Part shown: one piece after another, positions 1 to 6,653 of the stretch
Layout of the letters: each line of letters starts with the position of its first letter
How positions within the stretch are numbered: position 1 is the first letter of the stretch
Source of the DNA: Planctomycetota bacterium
GTDB taxonomy: Bacteria; Planctomycetota; Brocadiia; JAADGH01
NCBI GenBank assembly: GCA_013152475.1
Contig: JAADGH010000109.1
Coordinates: 8,247 to 72,246 of the forward strand
DNA length: 64,000 nucleotides
Direction: 5' to 3'
Program-made: the position numbers and the translations under genes
The notes under the pieces: generated by a model
Databases searched by the model: none
What the model was told of the DNA's origin: nothing
Seen by the model: only the letters and a program-made list of their open reading frames with translations

Positions 1-417
1 GAGCTTACCCGCACGATCAAGCCGGCCTGGCGGAAGATGGCGGACGTCCGGTTCCGCAGCGATGAGTTCACCCACTCGAAGGAAGAGCAGGTCCTCGCCG
101 ACCGCGGCCTCTACACCCTCGACGGCTACCTGTCCTACTGGGCCGAGCACAACGAGACCGTCCTGCGCAAGGTTCCCCACTCGCGCCTGCTCATCGTCAA
201 GACCGAGGAGATCGACGACAGCATCGACCGCATCGCCGACTTCCTCGGCATCCCCGCGAACAGCATCGACGCCTCCGCCTCCCACTCGAACAAGGCCGAG
301 GGAAAGTCGGACATCCTCTCCCAGATCCCTCCGCGCCTTATCGAGGAGAAGGTGGCGCGGTATTGCTCGGGAGTGATGGGTGAGTTTTTTCCGGGGCATG
401 AACGGAGTGCGCCATAG
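1..417 (+). CDS. Sulfotransferase family protein, C-terminal part (cut by window edge)
   Basis: The reading frame is open from the first base, so the ATG at 37 is internal and the gene begins outside the window. The visible 138 residues resemble the C-terminal half of PAPS-dependent sulfotransferases: a 'RLLIVKTEEI' strand followed by a short helix and 'IADFLGIP', the usual layout of the end of a Sulfotransfer domain. The PAPS-binding P-loop would lie upstream and is not seen. The product would transfer sulfate from PAPS to a carbohydrate or other acceptor. The acceptor cannot be inferred. The family call rests on this pattern only and is moderately sure. Confidence 0.6.
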   Translation, partial: ELTRTIKPAWRKMADVRFRSDEFTHSKEEQVLADRGLYTLDGYLSYWAEHNETVLRKVPHSRLLIVKTEEIDDSIDRIADFLGIPANSIDASASHSNKAEGKSDILSQIPPRLIEEKVARYCSGVMGEFFPGHERSAP

Positions 418-428
418 CGGAAAAAGCA

Positions 429-457
429 TTGAGCGCCGGAGGCGCGAGTGCTACAAT
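429..457 (+). promoter_or_regulatory. Putative sigma70 promoter of hicBA
   Basis: TTGAGC at 429-434 and TACAAT at 452-457 are separated by 17 bp, 57 bp before the hicB start. The spacing is ideal and both hexamers are near consensus. Prediction only. Confidence 0.55.
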
Positions 458-514
458 AAGGAAGTCGGAACTCCGTTGTCGGAACGTGTCACTGGCCGCT
501 GAGATGGGAGGGGA

Positions 515-736
515 ATGCAGATGACAAGAGCCTTCAATGTTATCATCGAACGCGACTCGGAAGGGTACTACGTGGGTACAGTGCCGGAGCTTCGCGGATG
601 CCACACGCAGGCGAAGTCGCTGGACACCTTGATGAAACGGGTCCGTGAGGCCATCGAAGTGTGTCTCGAGGCCGAAGGGGAGGAAATCGAGCCCTTTGAA
701 TTCGTTGGCATGCAGCGTCTGTGGCTTGAGGTATGA
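515..736 (+). CDS. hicB: HicB family antitoxin
   Basis: This 73-residue protein has the partial RNase H-like HicB fold: an N-terminal strand pair 'FNVIIERDSEGYYVG', the conserved 'VPELRGCHTQAKS' segment, and a helix with 'REAIEVCLE'. HicB neutralises the HicA mRNA interferase by binding it, and in many systems it also represses the operon. The protein is the short form: it ends after the core and carries no C-terminal HTH or ribbon-helix-helix, so any autorepression would have to work differently. Its stop overlaps the hicA start by 4 bp (ATGA), so the pair should be translationally coupled. The antitoxin-first order is a common variant. A GGGAGGGGA-type ribosome site precedes the start. Confidence 0.92.
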   Translation: MQMTRAFNVIIERDSEGYYVGTVPELRGCHTQAKSLDTLMKRVREAIEVCLEAEGEEIEPFEFVGMQRLWLEV

Positions 737-957
737 GCAAGCTTCCGCGAACTACCGGCCAACGCCTCATTGCTGCCCTCCGCAAAGCAGGCTTCCGGGA
801 AATCCGGGCGAGAGGCAGTCATCATTTCATGCGCTATCCCGACGGGCGTTGCACCGTCGTTCCCGTGCACCGGGGCGAGACCATCGGCCCCGGTCTAATG
901 TCGAAGATCCTCGCCGACTGCGAGCTCACGCGCCGCGATTTGATTGATCTACTGTAG
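733..957 (+). CDS. hicA: HicA toxin, mRNA interferase
   Basis: This 74-residue protein has the double-stranded-RNA-binding-like HicA fold. It shows 'LIAALRKAGF', the catalytic-histidine block 'RGSHHFMRYPDG' (H30/H31) and the C-terminal 'GLMSKILADCELTRRDLIDLL'. HicA cleaves mRNA independently of the ribosome when HicB is lost. Length and all motifs are normal, so the toxin looks intact. It overlaps hicB by 4 bp and shares the promoter upstream of hicB. Confidence 0.93.
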   Translation: MSKLPRTTGQRLIAALRKAGFREIRARGSHHFMRYPDGRCTVVPVHRGETIGPGLMSKILADCELTRRDLIDLL

Positions 958-1008
958 ATTTGCTCAAGAGAAACGTCCGGCGAAGACTTTTGGTTACCGT
1001 GAAGCAAC

Positions 1009-1197
1009 ATGAGCGTGGAGAATTCGAAGAAGCGATCAGGAACAGGCTGGGACCGCCTTCGGAAGATGAAGGACGACGCTGTAGGCACCTCCGACATCCC
1101 TGAGTTGGGCAAGGAGCTCTTCCGGGAAGCCAAGTGGTGTTCTTCAGCAACGAGTGCCAATTGTGAGCGAAGGGGTTTGCCACCGAAAGAGGGTTGA
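1009..1197 (+). pseudogene. BrnA-like antitoxin remnant
   Basis: The first 40 or so residues of this 62-codon frame resemble the N-terminus of BrnA-type antitoxins, in particular 'GTGWDRLRKMKDDAVGTSDIPEL' style spacing ending in 'LFREAKW'. After that the frame gives a low-complexity tail and stops without the DNA-binding ribbon-helix-helix found in BrnA. No BrnT toxin gene lies upstream, where hicA sits instead. I read it as a decayed antitoxin fragment. The alternative is an unrelated short protein. Confidence 0.45.
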
Positions 1198-1201
1198 AAT
1201 C

Positions 1202-2254
1202 ATGCGCCTGTTTGGCATTGAGCCTGACGATAAATTCAGAGAATTTGTAGAAACGCCTTTCCAGGCCAACCATGAAGAATCCGTCTTGGAGGGATGGCTT
1301 GAAAGCAACCCTGATGGTATTGTGGAGGATGGAGCACTCCTTATCATCGGCCGTCAAGTCAGCACGAATCTTGGCAGCGTTATTGATCTGCTCGGCATTG
1401 ACCGTCGGGGAGATGTTGTCGTTCTGGAGCTGAAAAGGGATCGAACTCCGCGAGATACCCTTGCTCAATCCCTTGAGTATGCTTCATTTGTTGAGCAGCT
1501 GGACGCTCAACAGTTGGAAGGAATCCTGTGTTCATACCTGAATGATGAATCGGCAAGTTTGGCCGATTACCATCGACAGCACTTCCAACTCGGTCCCGAC
1601 GAAGCTATTGCCTTCAACAAGGATCAGCGGATTGTCATCGTGGGCCAGGGGATCACCAGTGAAATACGGCAAACTTCTCTATTTCTCAGGTCGAAAGGGA
1701 TTCGGATCACATGTGTTGAATTCTCCTTCTTCGAGGCAAAGGATGGGACTCGTTTGCTCTCACATGACATTGTTGTCGGGAAGCAGCCGAGCAAGCCCAC
1801 GCAGGTGGCTTCCGGGTCATTGCCCATTGTTACTGAGGAGTTTTTTGTTGAATCCCTGGATGAATACGGGAGGCAGGTGTTCAAACCCATTCTCGATCTT
1901 GCGGCCAAGAAGCCTTTCCCGATCCACTGGGGAACGAAAGGTTTTTCTCTCAACGTTGACTTGGAAGGCGCTCACGTTGTCCTCTGTTTTGGCTATCCGC
2001 CGGATTCCGTCTATAGACAATCCCTTTACACCGCCTTGATTTCTCCGGGAGGACTTCTCAATAAGACACAGGTTCCAGAAAATATCATCCAGTCGCTTCG
2101 GTCAGAAGCCGTGGGGACAGGATTGTTTCGGCCTGCAGGGCGCGAGCTGAAGTGTGTAATAGATCGCGAGTTCTCCGAAGATGAGATCGGCGCGCTGCTG
2201 TCATGGTGTGAAAAGGTTGCTTGCACCGTGAGACAGTATGGTCTAAAGCAGTAG
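1202..2254 (+). CDS. NucS/DUF91-like PD-(D/E)XK endonuclease family protein
   Basis: The first 100 residues match the nuclease core of the NucS/DUF91 family: 'HEESVLEGWLESNPD' (residues 24-38), an acidic strand 'SVIDLLGID' with D62, and 'VVLELKRDRTP' with E76-x-K78, followed by a helix containing Q89. These residues form the metal-binding site of PD-(D/E)XK nucleases. The rest of the 350-residue protein is unassigned. I chose the ATG at 1202, because the upstream GTG at 1154 adds residues without similarity and lies in the BrnA-like remnant. Base composition is more AT-rich than that of the flanking housekeeping genes, and the gene sits between two toxin-antitoxin loci. A role in defence or mismatch repair is possible but not shown. 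Confidence 0.7.
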   Translation: MRLFGIEPDDKFREFVETPFQANHEESVLEGWLESNPDGIVEDGALLIIGRQVSTNLGSVIDLLGIDRRGDVVVLELKRDRTPRDTLAQSLEYASFVEQLDAQQLEGILCSYLNDESASLADYHRQHFQLGPDEAIAFNKDQRIVIVGQGITSEIRQTSLFLRSKGIRITCVEFSFFEAKDGTRLLSHDIVVGKQPSKPTQVASGSLPIVTEEFFVESLDEYGRQVFKPILDLAAKKPFPIHWGTKGFSLNVDLEGAHVVLCFGYPPDSVYRQSLYTALISPGGLLNKTQVPENIIQSLRSEAVGTGLFRPAGRELKCVIDREFSEDEIGALLSWCEKVACTVRQYGLKQ

Positions 2255-2425
2255 GAGTTGTTGCGCAGACATAGGGAGCGGGAACCTATTCAGCCCGTCC
2301 TTATTCATATTTGTTGCTGTCAAAGCGACAAGAGGAGGTCGGCCCAAGTCAATTCCCACGTGCACCTTCCGACAAATGATCGAGAGGCGTATCAAGCCAC
2401 CAGCGCGGGAGACAGTCGATTCTAC

Positions 2426-2469
2426 TTGACAAGTTCACCCGCTGGATGTATACTCATTGTAGATACATC
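2426..2469 (+). promoter_or_regulatory. mazEF promoter with overlapping operator-like palindrome
   Basis: A near-perfect sigma70 promoter is present: TTGACA at 2426-2431, 17 bp, TATACT at 2449-2454. A perfect 7-bp inverted repeat, GATGTAT (2445-2451) and ATACATC (2463-2469), overlaps the -10 element and the expected start point. That is the position expected for autorepression by MazE or the MazEF complex. Confidence 0.75.
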
Positions 2470-2485
2470 GCAAGGAAGGAAGACA

Positions 2486-2728
2486 ATGGATACCCGAATC
2501 AAGAAATGGGGAAACAGCCTTGCTGTGCGCATCCCCAAGCCGCTTGCGGCAGAGATTGGCCTGGAGCAGGATTCCGCCGTCGAAGTGTCCCTGGAGAAAG
2601 GCAGGCTGGTCATTACGCCGGAGCGCCGTCCGGCGCCGACACTCAATGACCTGCTGGCGAAGGTGACCAAGGACAATCTGCATGGCGAAATCGATACCGG
2701 TCCTGCTGTCGGGAAAGAGGAATGGTGA
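2486..2728 (+). CDS. mazE: MazE-type antitoxin, AbrB/SpoVT DNA-binding domain
   Basis: The start is the ATG at 2486, 17 bases after the operator-like palindrome; the ORF-track start at 2258 lies upstream of the promoter and is wrong. The 80-residue product begins with the swapped-hairpin AbrB fold, 'IKKWGNSLAVRIPKPLAAEIGL', followed by 'VEVSLEKGRLVITP'. The C-terminal tail, 'LNDLLAKVTKDNLHGEIDTG', is the usual disordered toxin-binding segment. MazE neutralises MazF and represses the operon. It overlaps mazF by 7 bp (ATGGTGA), so the two are translationally coupled. Confidence 0.93.
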   Translation: MDTRIKKWGNSLAVRIPKPLAAEIGLEQDSAVEVSLEKGRLVITPERRPAPTLNDLLAKVTKDNLHGEIDTGPAVGKEEW

Positions 2729-3069
2729 CCACCGACACGTTCGTCCCCGAGCGCGGCGATGTCGTCTGGATCACCTTGAATCCGCAGGCCGGACACGAGC
2801 AGGCGGGGCGTCGTCCGGCCCTCGTGCTTTCGCCCGCCGCATACAACGGCAAGGTCGGTCTCGCCATCTTCTGCCCGATCACAAGCCGCGTGAAGGGCTA
2901 TCCCTTCGAGGTGACGATTCCCGAGGGCCTCGGAGTCACCGGGGCCGTCCTCTCCGACCAGGTGAAGAGCCTGGACTGGCGCGCGAGAAGTGTGGAGAAG
3001 ATGAGCACGTTGCCATCGGAAACGGTGAACGAGGTTCTGCTCAAGCTTGGTACTTTGCTTCCCAAATGA
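2722..3069 (+). CDS. mazF: MazF-type endoribonuclease toxin
   Basis: The 115-residue protein fits the MazF/PemK barrel: 'RGDVVWITLNPQAGHEQAGRRPALVLSP' near the N-terminus, 'GLAIFCPITS' in the middle, and 'GAVLSDQVKSLDW' with the conserved serine-aspartate-glutamine block. MazF cleaves single-stranded RNA at short sequence motifs. The length is normal and nothing looks broken. It is co-transcribed with mazE and overlaps it by 7 bp. Confidence 0.94.
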   Translation: MVTTDTFVPERGDVVWITLNPQAGHEQAGRRPALVLSPAAYNGKVGLAIFCPITSRVKGYPFEVTIPEGLGVTGAVLSDQVKSLDWRARSVEKMSTLPSETVNEVLLKLGTLLPK

Positions 3070-3114
3070 AGGTCGCGATCTGTTTCCATCCGCCATAAAT
3101 GAAAGCCATGCCCT

Positions 3115-4302
3115 ATGCCCAACTACACCTTCCGACAGATGACCGACGAGGATGTGCCGGAGATGACGCGCGTGCGCAACAGTGTGTTCTCCGCGCACCC
3201 GCTCAAGCCTGAGGACTGGAACAAAGACGAGACGTGCGTCCTGGCTTTCGAGGACAACAAGATGGTCGGGGCCATCCCCCTCGATATGCGCGAGTTCCTC
3301 ATCGCGCCGGGCGTGTCGATCCGCACGGCCTTCGAGAACTCCGTCGGCGTCGTGGACGGCATGCGCGGCAAGGGCCTCGGCACCAAGATGATCGAGTGCG
3401 CCGCCGAGTTCCTCGAGCCCGACTGCCACGCCCTCTTCGTCTATCGCGGCGGCGAGACGAGCGCGGCCTATCGGTTCTACCGGAAGACGGGCCATGTCGA
3501 TCTGCATTTCACGCGCAGCTTCGCGCTGTCCAGCCCGCCGTCGCTGTCCGACGGTCGGATCGTCCTGGAGGAGATGGACAAGTGCCTGGAACATGAGAGC
3601 CAGCTCCTCAAGCTGTTCAACGAAAGCTACCCCGGCATGGCCGGGTTTCGCAAACGCGAACCTGGGTTCTGGCAAGTTGCCCTCGACTGCCACATCTTCC
3701 GGGAGATGGCCTACGACGATCTTCTCTTCGCCACCCTTCGCAGTGGTGAAACGATCGATGCCTATGCGCTGCTCGGCTGCTATGAGGAAGCGGCGAAGAT
3801 CGTGATCCAAGAAATGGCCGTCGCTGGGGGCGATGCCGGTCTGTGGGAGAAGTTACTTTGGGAGGTCGCCAACGTCGCCAAGCGCCGGGGCTCGACGGTT
3901 TCCCTGCCGACCTCGGACACGGCGCCGTGCCTGCCCGCCGCGCTGAAGCTCGGCTTCAAGCCGGGCCCGCGCGGGCTCATCATCCTTGCGCGAATCCTCC
4001 GGCACAAAGACGTATTCGACCGCATCTGGCAGGGCGACAGGTCCCTTGCCGACCTGAAGCTGACCCTCTGGACGCCGGAGTTCCAGTTCGTCGCGCTTGA
4101 CGGCAAGCCCGGCGGGCCGGACGTGACACTGGAGATGAAGAACGAGACGATGACGCGCCTGCTCCTGGCGCGGGCGGATTTCCAGGCGGCCCTTGCCGAG
4201 GAACGCATCACCGCCTATGGCGCGGACGCCGCCCTGCTGGCGCACATTGGCCGGGGCTTCCCGTTCTGCAAGTGGATCTACCACCATCTCGACAACATTT
4301 GA
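3115..4302 (+). CDS. GNAT family N-acetyltransferase
   Basis: The N-terminal half is a GNAT domain: it opens with 'YTFRQMTDEDVPEM' and carries the acetyl-CoA pyrophosphate-binding signature 'RGKGLGTKM' (residues 84-92) after the 'AFENSVGVVDGM' strand. At 395 residues it is about twice the length of a single GNAT. The C-terminal half holds a second GNAT-like stretch, giving an Eis-like double layout. It would transfer an acetyl group from acetyl-CoA to an amine, with unknown substrate. It follows mazF by 45 bp and could be read from the mazEF promoter, but no functional link is evident. Confidence 0.8.
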   Translation: MPNYTFRQMTDEDVPEMTRVRNSVFSAHPLKPEDWNKDETCVLAFEDNKMVGAIPLDMREFLIAPGVSIRTAFENSVGVVDGMRGKGLGTKMIECAAEFLEPDCHALFVYRGGETSAAYRFYRKTGHVDLHFTRSFALSSPPSLSDGRIVLEEMDKCLEHESQLLKLFNESYPGMAGFRKREPGFWQVALDCHIFREMAYDDLLFATLRSGETIDAYALLGCYEEAAKIVIQEMAVAGGDAGLWEKLLWEVANVAKRRGSTVSLPTSDTAPCLPAALKLGFKPGPRGLIILARILRHKDVFDRIWQGDRSLADLKLTLWTPEFQFVALDGKPGGPDVTLEMKNETMTRLLLARADFQAALAEERITAYGADAALLAHIGRGFPFCKWIYHHLDNI

Positions 4303-4327
4303 GAAGGTGTGAACCATCGGGACGCAA

Positions 4328-4459
4328 TGTGTGTGATGGACCGTCCGCGGTCTGCTCCCAATGATCCCGCACCACGATCCCCTTATGACAGATCGTTGCC
4401 GTCGCCTCCGGCGTGCCGTTTTTCGAAAACGCCGCTTCGATTTTTTCGCGTTCGGTCAT
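4328..4459 (-). pseudogene. Possible remnant of a longer gene, N-terminal 44 codons
   Basis: On the minus strand, codons from 4459 give 'MTEREKIEAAFSKNGTPE' and then 'HKGIVVRDHWEQ', which read like the start of a real protein, perhaps of the uroporphyrinogen-decarboxylase-like group. The frame then runs antisense into the acetyltransferase gene, where it loses any protein-like character. A decayed or truncated gene start is the most economical reading. The family suggestion is weak. Confidence 0.3.
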
Positions 4460-4512
4460 CGCATGTGGGGTGGGCCTGCGGCCCGCCACCATCACGGAAC
4501 GTCGTTTCCTCT

Positions 4513-4540
4513 TTGACGCCGACTCAACCTATGGTATCTT
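4513..4540 (+). promoter_or_regulatory. Putative promoter of the DUF1080 gene
   Basis: TTGACG at 4513-4518 and TATCTT at 4535-4540 are separated by 16 bp. They lie 42 bp before the start of the secreted DUF1080 protein. Confidence 0.5.
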
Positions 4541-4582
4541 GGGAGCGGCGAGAGTTCAATAAGTTGCTGAAAGGAGAGCGCC

Positions 4583-5287
4583 ATGACAAGACGGGCGATG
4601 GTTGTGCTGGGCGGGTGTGTGTGCGTTGTCGCGGCCCTGACGGTGCTGGCCGAGGGCGACTGGCAGTGGCTCTTTAAGGGGACGCAGGCGGATATGGACA
4701 AGAACTGGACCTGGCACGCGCCACAGGCCCGCTCGATGAAACCGAAGGAGAAGCCCTGGACGCCGGGAAAGTGGCATGTCGTCGAGGACAAATCGCTGGA
4801 GTGCCTGCCGCGCTGTGGATACATCTGGAGCAAGGAGACCTACGGCGACTTCGTGATCGACTTCGAGGTGAAGCTGTCGGCGAAGGCGAACAGCGGGCTC
4901 TTCTTCCGGGCCGACCCCAAGAACTGCGTGCAGGGCGGGATGGAGATCCAAATCCTCGATTCCTACGGCAAGGCAAAGCCAAGCAAACACGACATGGCTG
5001 CGCTCTACGACTGCGCCGCTCCAACGAAGAACATGGCCAAGCCGGCGGGCGAGTGGCAGCATATGGTCCTCACGGCGAAGGGACCCAAGCTGACGGTGGA
5101 GCTGAACGGGGAGACGGTGCTGAACGTCGACCTGGACCAGTGGCCAGAGGCCCACAAGAACCCGGACGGCTCGAAGAATAAGTTCAAGACGGCCTACAAG
5201 AACATGCCGCGCACCGGCTATATCGGCTTCCAAGACCATGGGCACAAGATCTGGCTGCGCAACATCAAGATCAAGCGGCTGGAGTAG
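4583..5287 (+). CDS. Secreted DUF1080 (3-keto-disaccharide hydrolase-like) protein
   Basis: The protein has 234 residues. A signal peptide, 'MVVLGGCVCVVAALTVLA', is followed by a concanavalin-like jelly roll typical of DUF1080: 'GDFVIDFEVKLSAKANSGLFFRA', 'GMEIQILDSYG', 'GEWQHMVLTAKGPKLTVELNGE' and a closing 'GYIGFQDHGHKIWLRNIKIKRLE'. Members of this family bind or hydrolyse sugars, including 3-keto-glycosides. The start is supported by a GAAAGGAG ribosome site. The family is greatly expanded in Planctomycetota-like bacteria, where it often accompanies Gfo/Idh/MocA oxidoreductases such as those found further along this window. The substrate is unknown. Confidence 0.88.
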   Translation: MTRRAMVVLGGCVCVVAALTVLAEGDWQWLFKGTQADMDKNWTWHAPQARSMKPKEKPWTPGKWHVVEDKSLECLPRCGYIWSKETYGDFVIDFEVKLSAKANSGLFFRADPKNCVQGGMEIQILDSYGKAKPSKHDMAALYDCAAPTKNMAKPAGEWQHMVLTAKGPKLTVELNGETVLNVDLDQWPEAHKNPDGSKNKFKTAYKNMPRTGYIGFQDHGHKIWLRNIKIKRLE

Positions 5288-5459
5288 GGCGAGCCGTGAT
5301 ATTCCTGTAGAAGATCACCGGCGGCGCCTTCGCATTCCCGGCAGCAGGGCCGAGACTATGGCGGTGCCGGGCGTTCGGATCTTTATCGGCGCACAGGGCG
5401 ACCCCGCTGAGATGTTCCCCGATCTACGGAATGCCGACGCCCTCACGGGTGCGTGAAGG

Positions 5460-6503
5460 TTACTTCTTCTTTCCGGTTGTCTTCTTCTTGTAGAAGCTGA
5501 TCATCCGCTTGCATGTGGCGACCTTGATCTTGCCCGCGTTGCCGGCCTGACCGAAGGCGATCATGCGGCTTTTGCAGACCTCTGTCATGGCCTCGCGTGC
5601 GGGGCCGAGGTACTTGCGCGGGTCGAACACGGTCGGCTCGCAGGCGAAGACCTTGCGGATGGCGCCGGTCATGGCCAAGCGGTTGTCGGTGTCCACATTC
5701 ACCTTCCGCACACCATGCTGGATGCCGCGCTGGATTTCCTCGACGGGCACACCATAACTCGGCGGCATGAAGCCGCCGTACATTCGGATGACGTTCGTCA
5801 GGTCCTCCGGCACGCTGGAGGAGCCGTGCATGACGAGGTGCGTGTCGGGCAGGCGCCTGTGGATCTCTTCGATTACACTCATGACGAGCACGTCGCCTGT
5901 GGGTTTCTTTTTGAACTTGTAGGCGCCGTGACTCGTGCCGATGGCGACGGCCAGGGCATCGACACCGGTTTCTGCAACAAACTGCTCGGCCTGATCGGGA
6001 TCGGTCAGGTGCTTCAGGGCCTCGTCGCTGCTCATGCCGGCGCCGTGTCCGTCCTCGATGCCGCCGAGGCAGCCGAGCTCGCCCTCAACGGTGACGCCCT
6101 TGGCGTGGGCCATATCCACCACCTTCTTCGTCACCTTTACATTCTGCTTGTAGCTCGCGGGCGTCTTGCCGTCCTCGAGCAGGGAGCCGTCCATCATGAC
6201 GGAGGTAAAGTTCTGATCGATGGCGCTGCCGCAGGTGGCGGGCGAGTTGCCATGATCCTGGTGCATGGCCATGGGGATCTTGGGATACAATTCAGCCGCC
6301 GCCAGCATCAGGTGGCGCAGGTAGGCATCATTGGTGTACTTCCGTGCGCCGCGCGAGGCCTGGACGATAACGGGAGATTCCGTCTCCTCGCCCGCGGCCA
6401 TGATGGCCTGGATCTGCTCCATGTTGTTCACGTTGAACGCGGCGAGGCCGTAGTCGTTCTCCGCGGCATGGTCAAGCAATATACGCATCGGTACGAGTGC
6501 CAT
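5460..6503 (-). CDS. fba: Class II fructose-bisphosphate aldolase
   Basis: This 347-residue zinc aldolase cleaves fructose 1,6-bisphosphate to glyceraldehyde 3-phosphate and dihydroxyacetone phosphate in the cytosol. Visible signatures are '[10 protein letters not shown]', 'HQDHGNSP' (H81, D83, H84, catalytic and metal site), '[10 protein letters not shown]', '[10 protein letters not shown]' and the phosphate-binding '[10 protein letters not shown]'. The pattern and length fit the FBA_CBB type (Calvin-cycle/glycolytic class IIB). It is a single-gene unit with a strong upstream promoter at 6572-6600 and is divergent from the PA14/PKD gene. Confidence 0.96.
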   Translation of the reverse strand: MALVPMRILLDHAAENDYGLAAFNVNNMEQIQAIMAAGEETESPVIVQASRGARKYTNDAYLRHLMLAAAELYPKIPMAMHQDHGNSPATCGSAIDQNFTSVMMDGSLLEDGKTPASYKQNVKVTKKVVDMAHAKGVTVEGELGCLGGIEDGHGAGMSSDEALKHLTDPDQAEQFVAETGVDALAVAIGTSHGAYKFKKKPTGDVLVMSVIEEIHRRLPDTHLVMHGSSSVPEDLTNVIRMYGGFMPPSYGVPVEEIQRGIQHGVRKVNVDTDNRLAMTGAIRKVFACEPTVFDPRKYLGPAREAMTEVCKSRMIAFGQAGNAGKIKVATCKRMISFYKKKTTGKKK

Positions 6504-6571
6504 ACGTCTACGCTCCTTTCACGGTTCGGTTTATTGTTGAGAGTGGATCATCACCGGATATTGGACGATGG

Positions 6572-6600
6572 ATTATAGGGTATCCGGCCCCCTTTGTCCA
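6572..6600 (-). promoter_or_regulatory. fba promoter
   Basis: On the minus strand, TGGACA (6595-6600) and a perfect TATAAT (6572-6577) are separated by 17 bp, about 70 bp upstream of the fba start. Confidence 0.7.
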
Positions 6601-6621
6601 GAGGCAAAACGGGGATCGCGA

Positions 6622-6650
6622 TTGACAAAGGGCGGAAGATCGGCGAGAAT
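6622..6650 (+). promoter_or_regulatory. Putative promoter abutting the PA14/PKD gene start
   Basis: TTGACA (6622-6627), 17 bp and GAGAAT (6645-6650) end only three bases before the first candidate ATG (6654). If used, it would give an almost leaderless transcript. Confidence 0.4.
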
Positions 6651-6653
6651 AGG

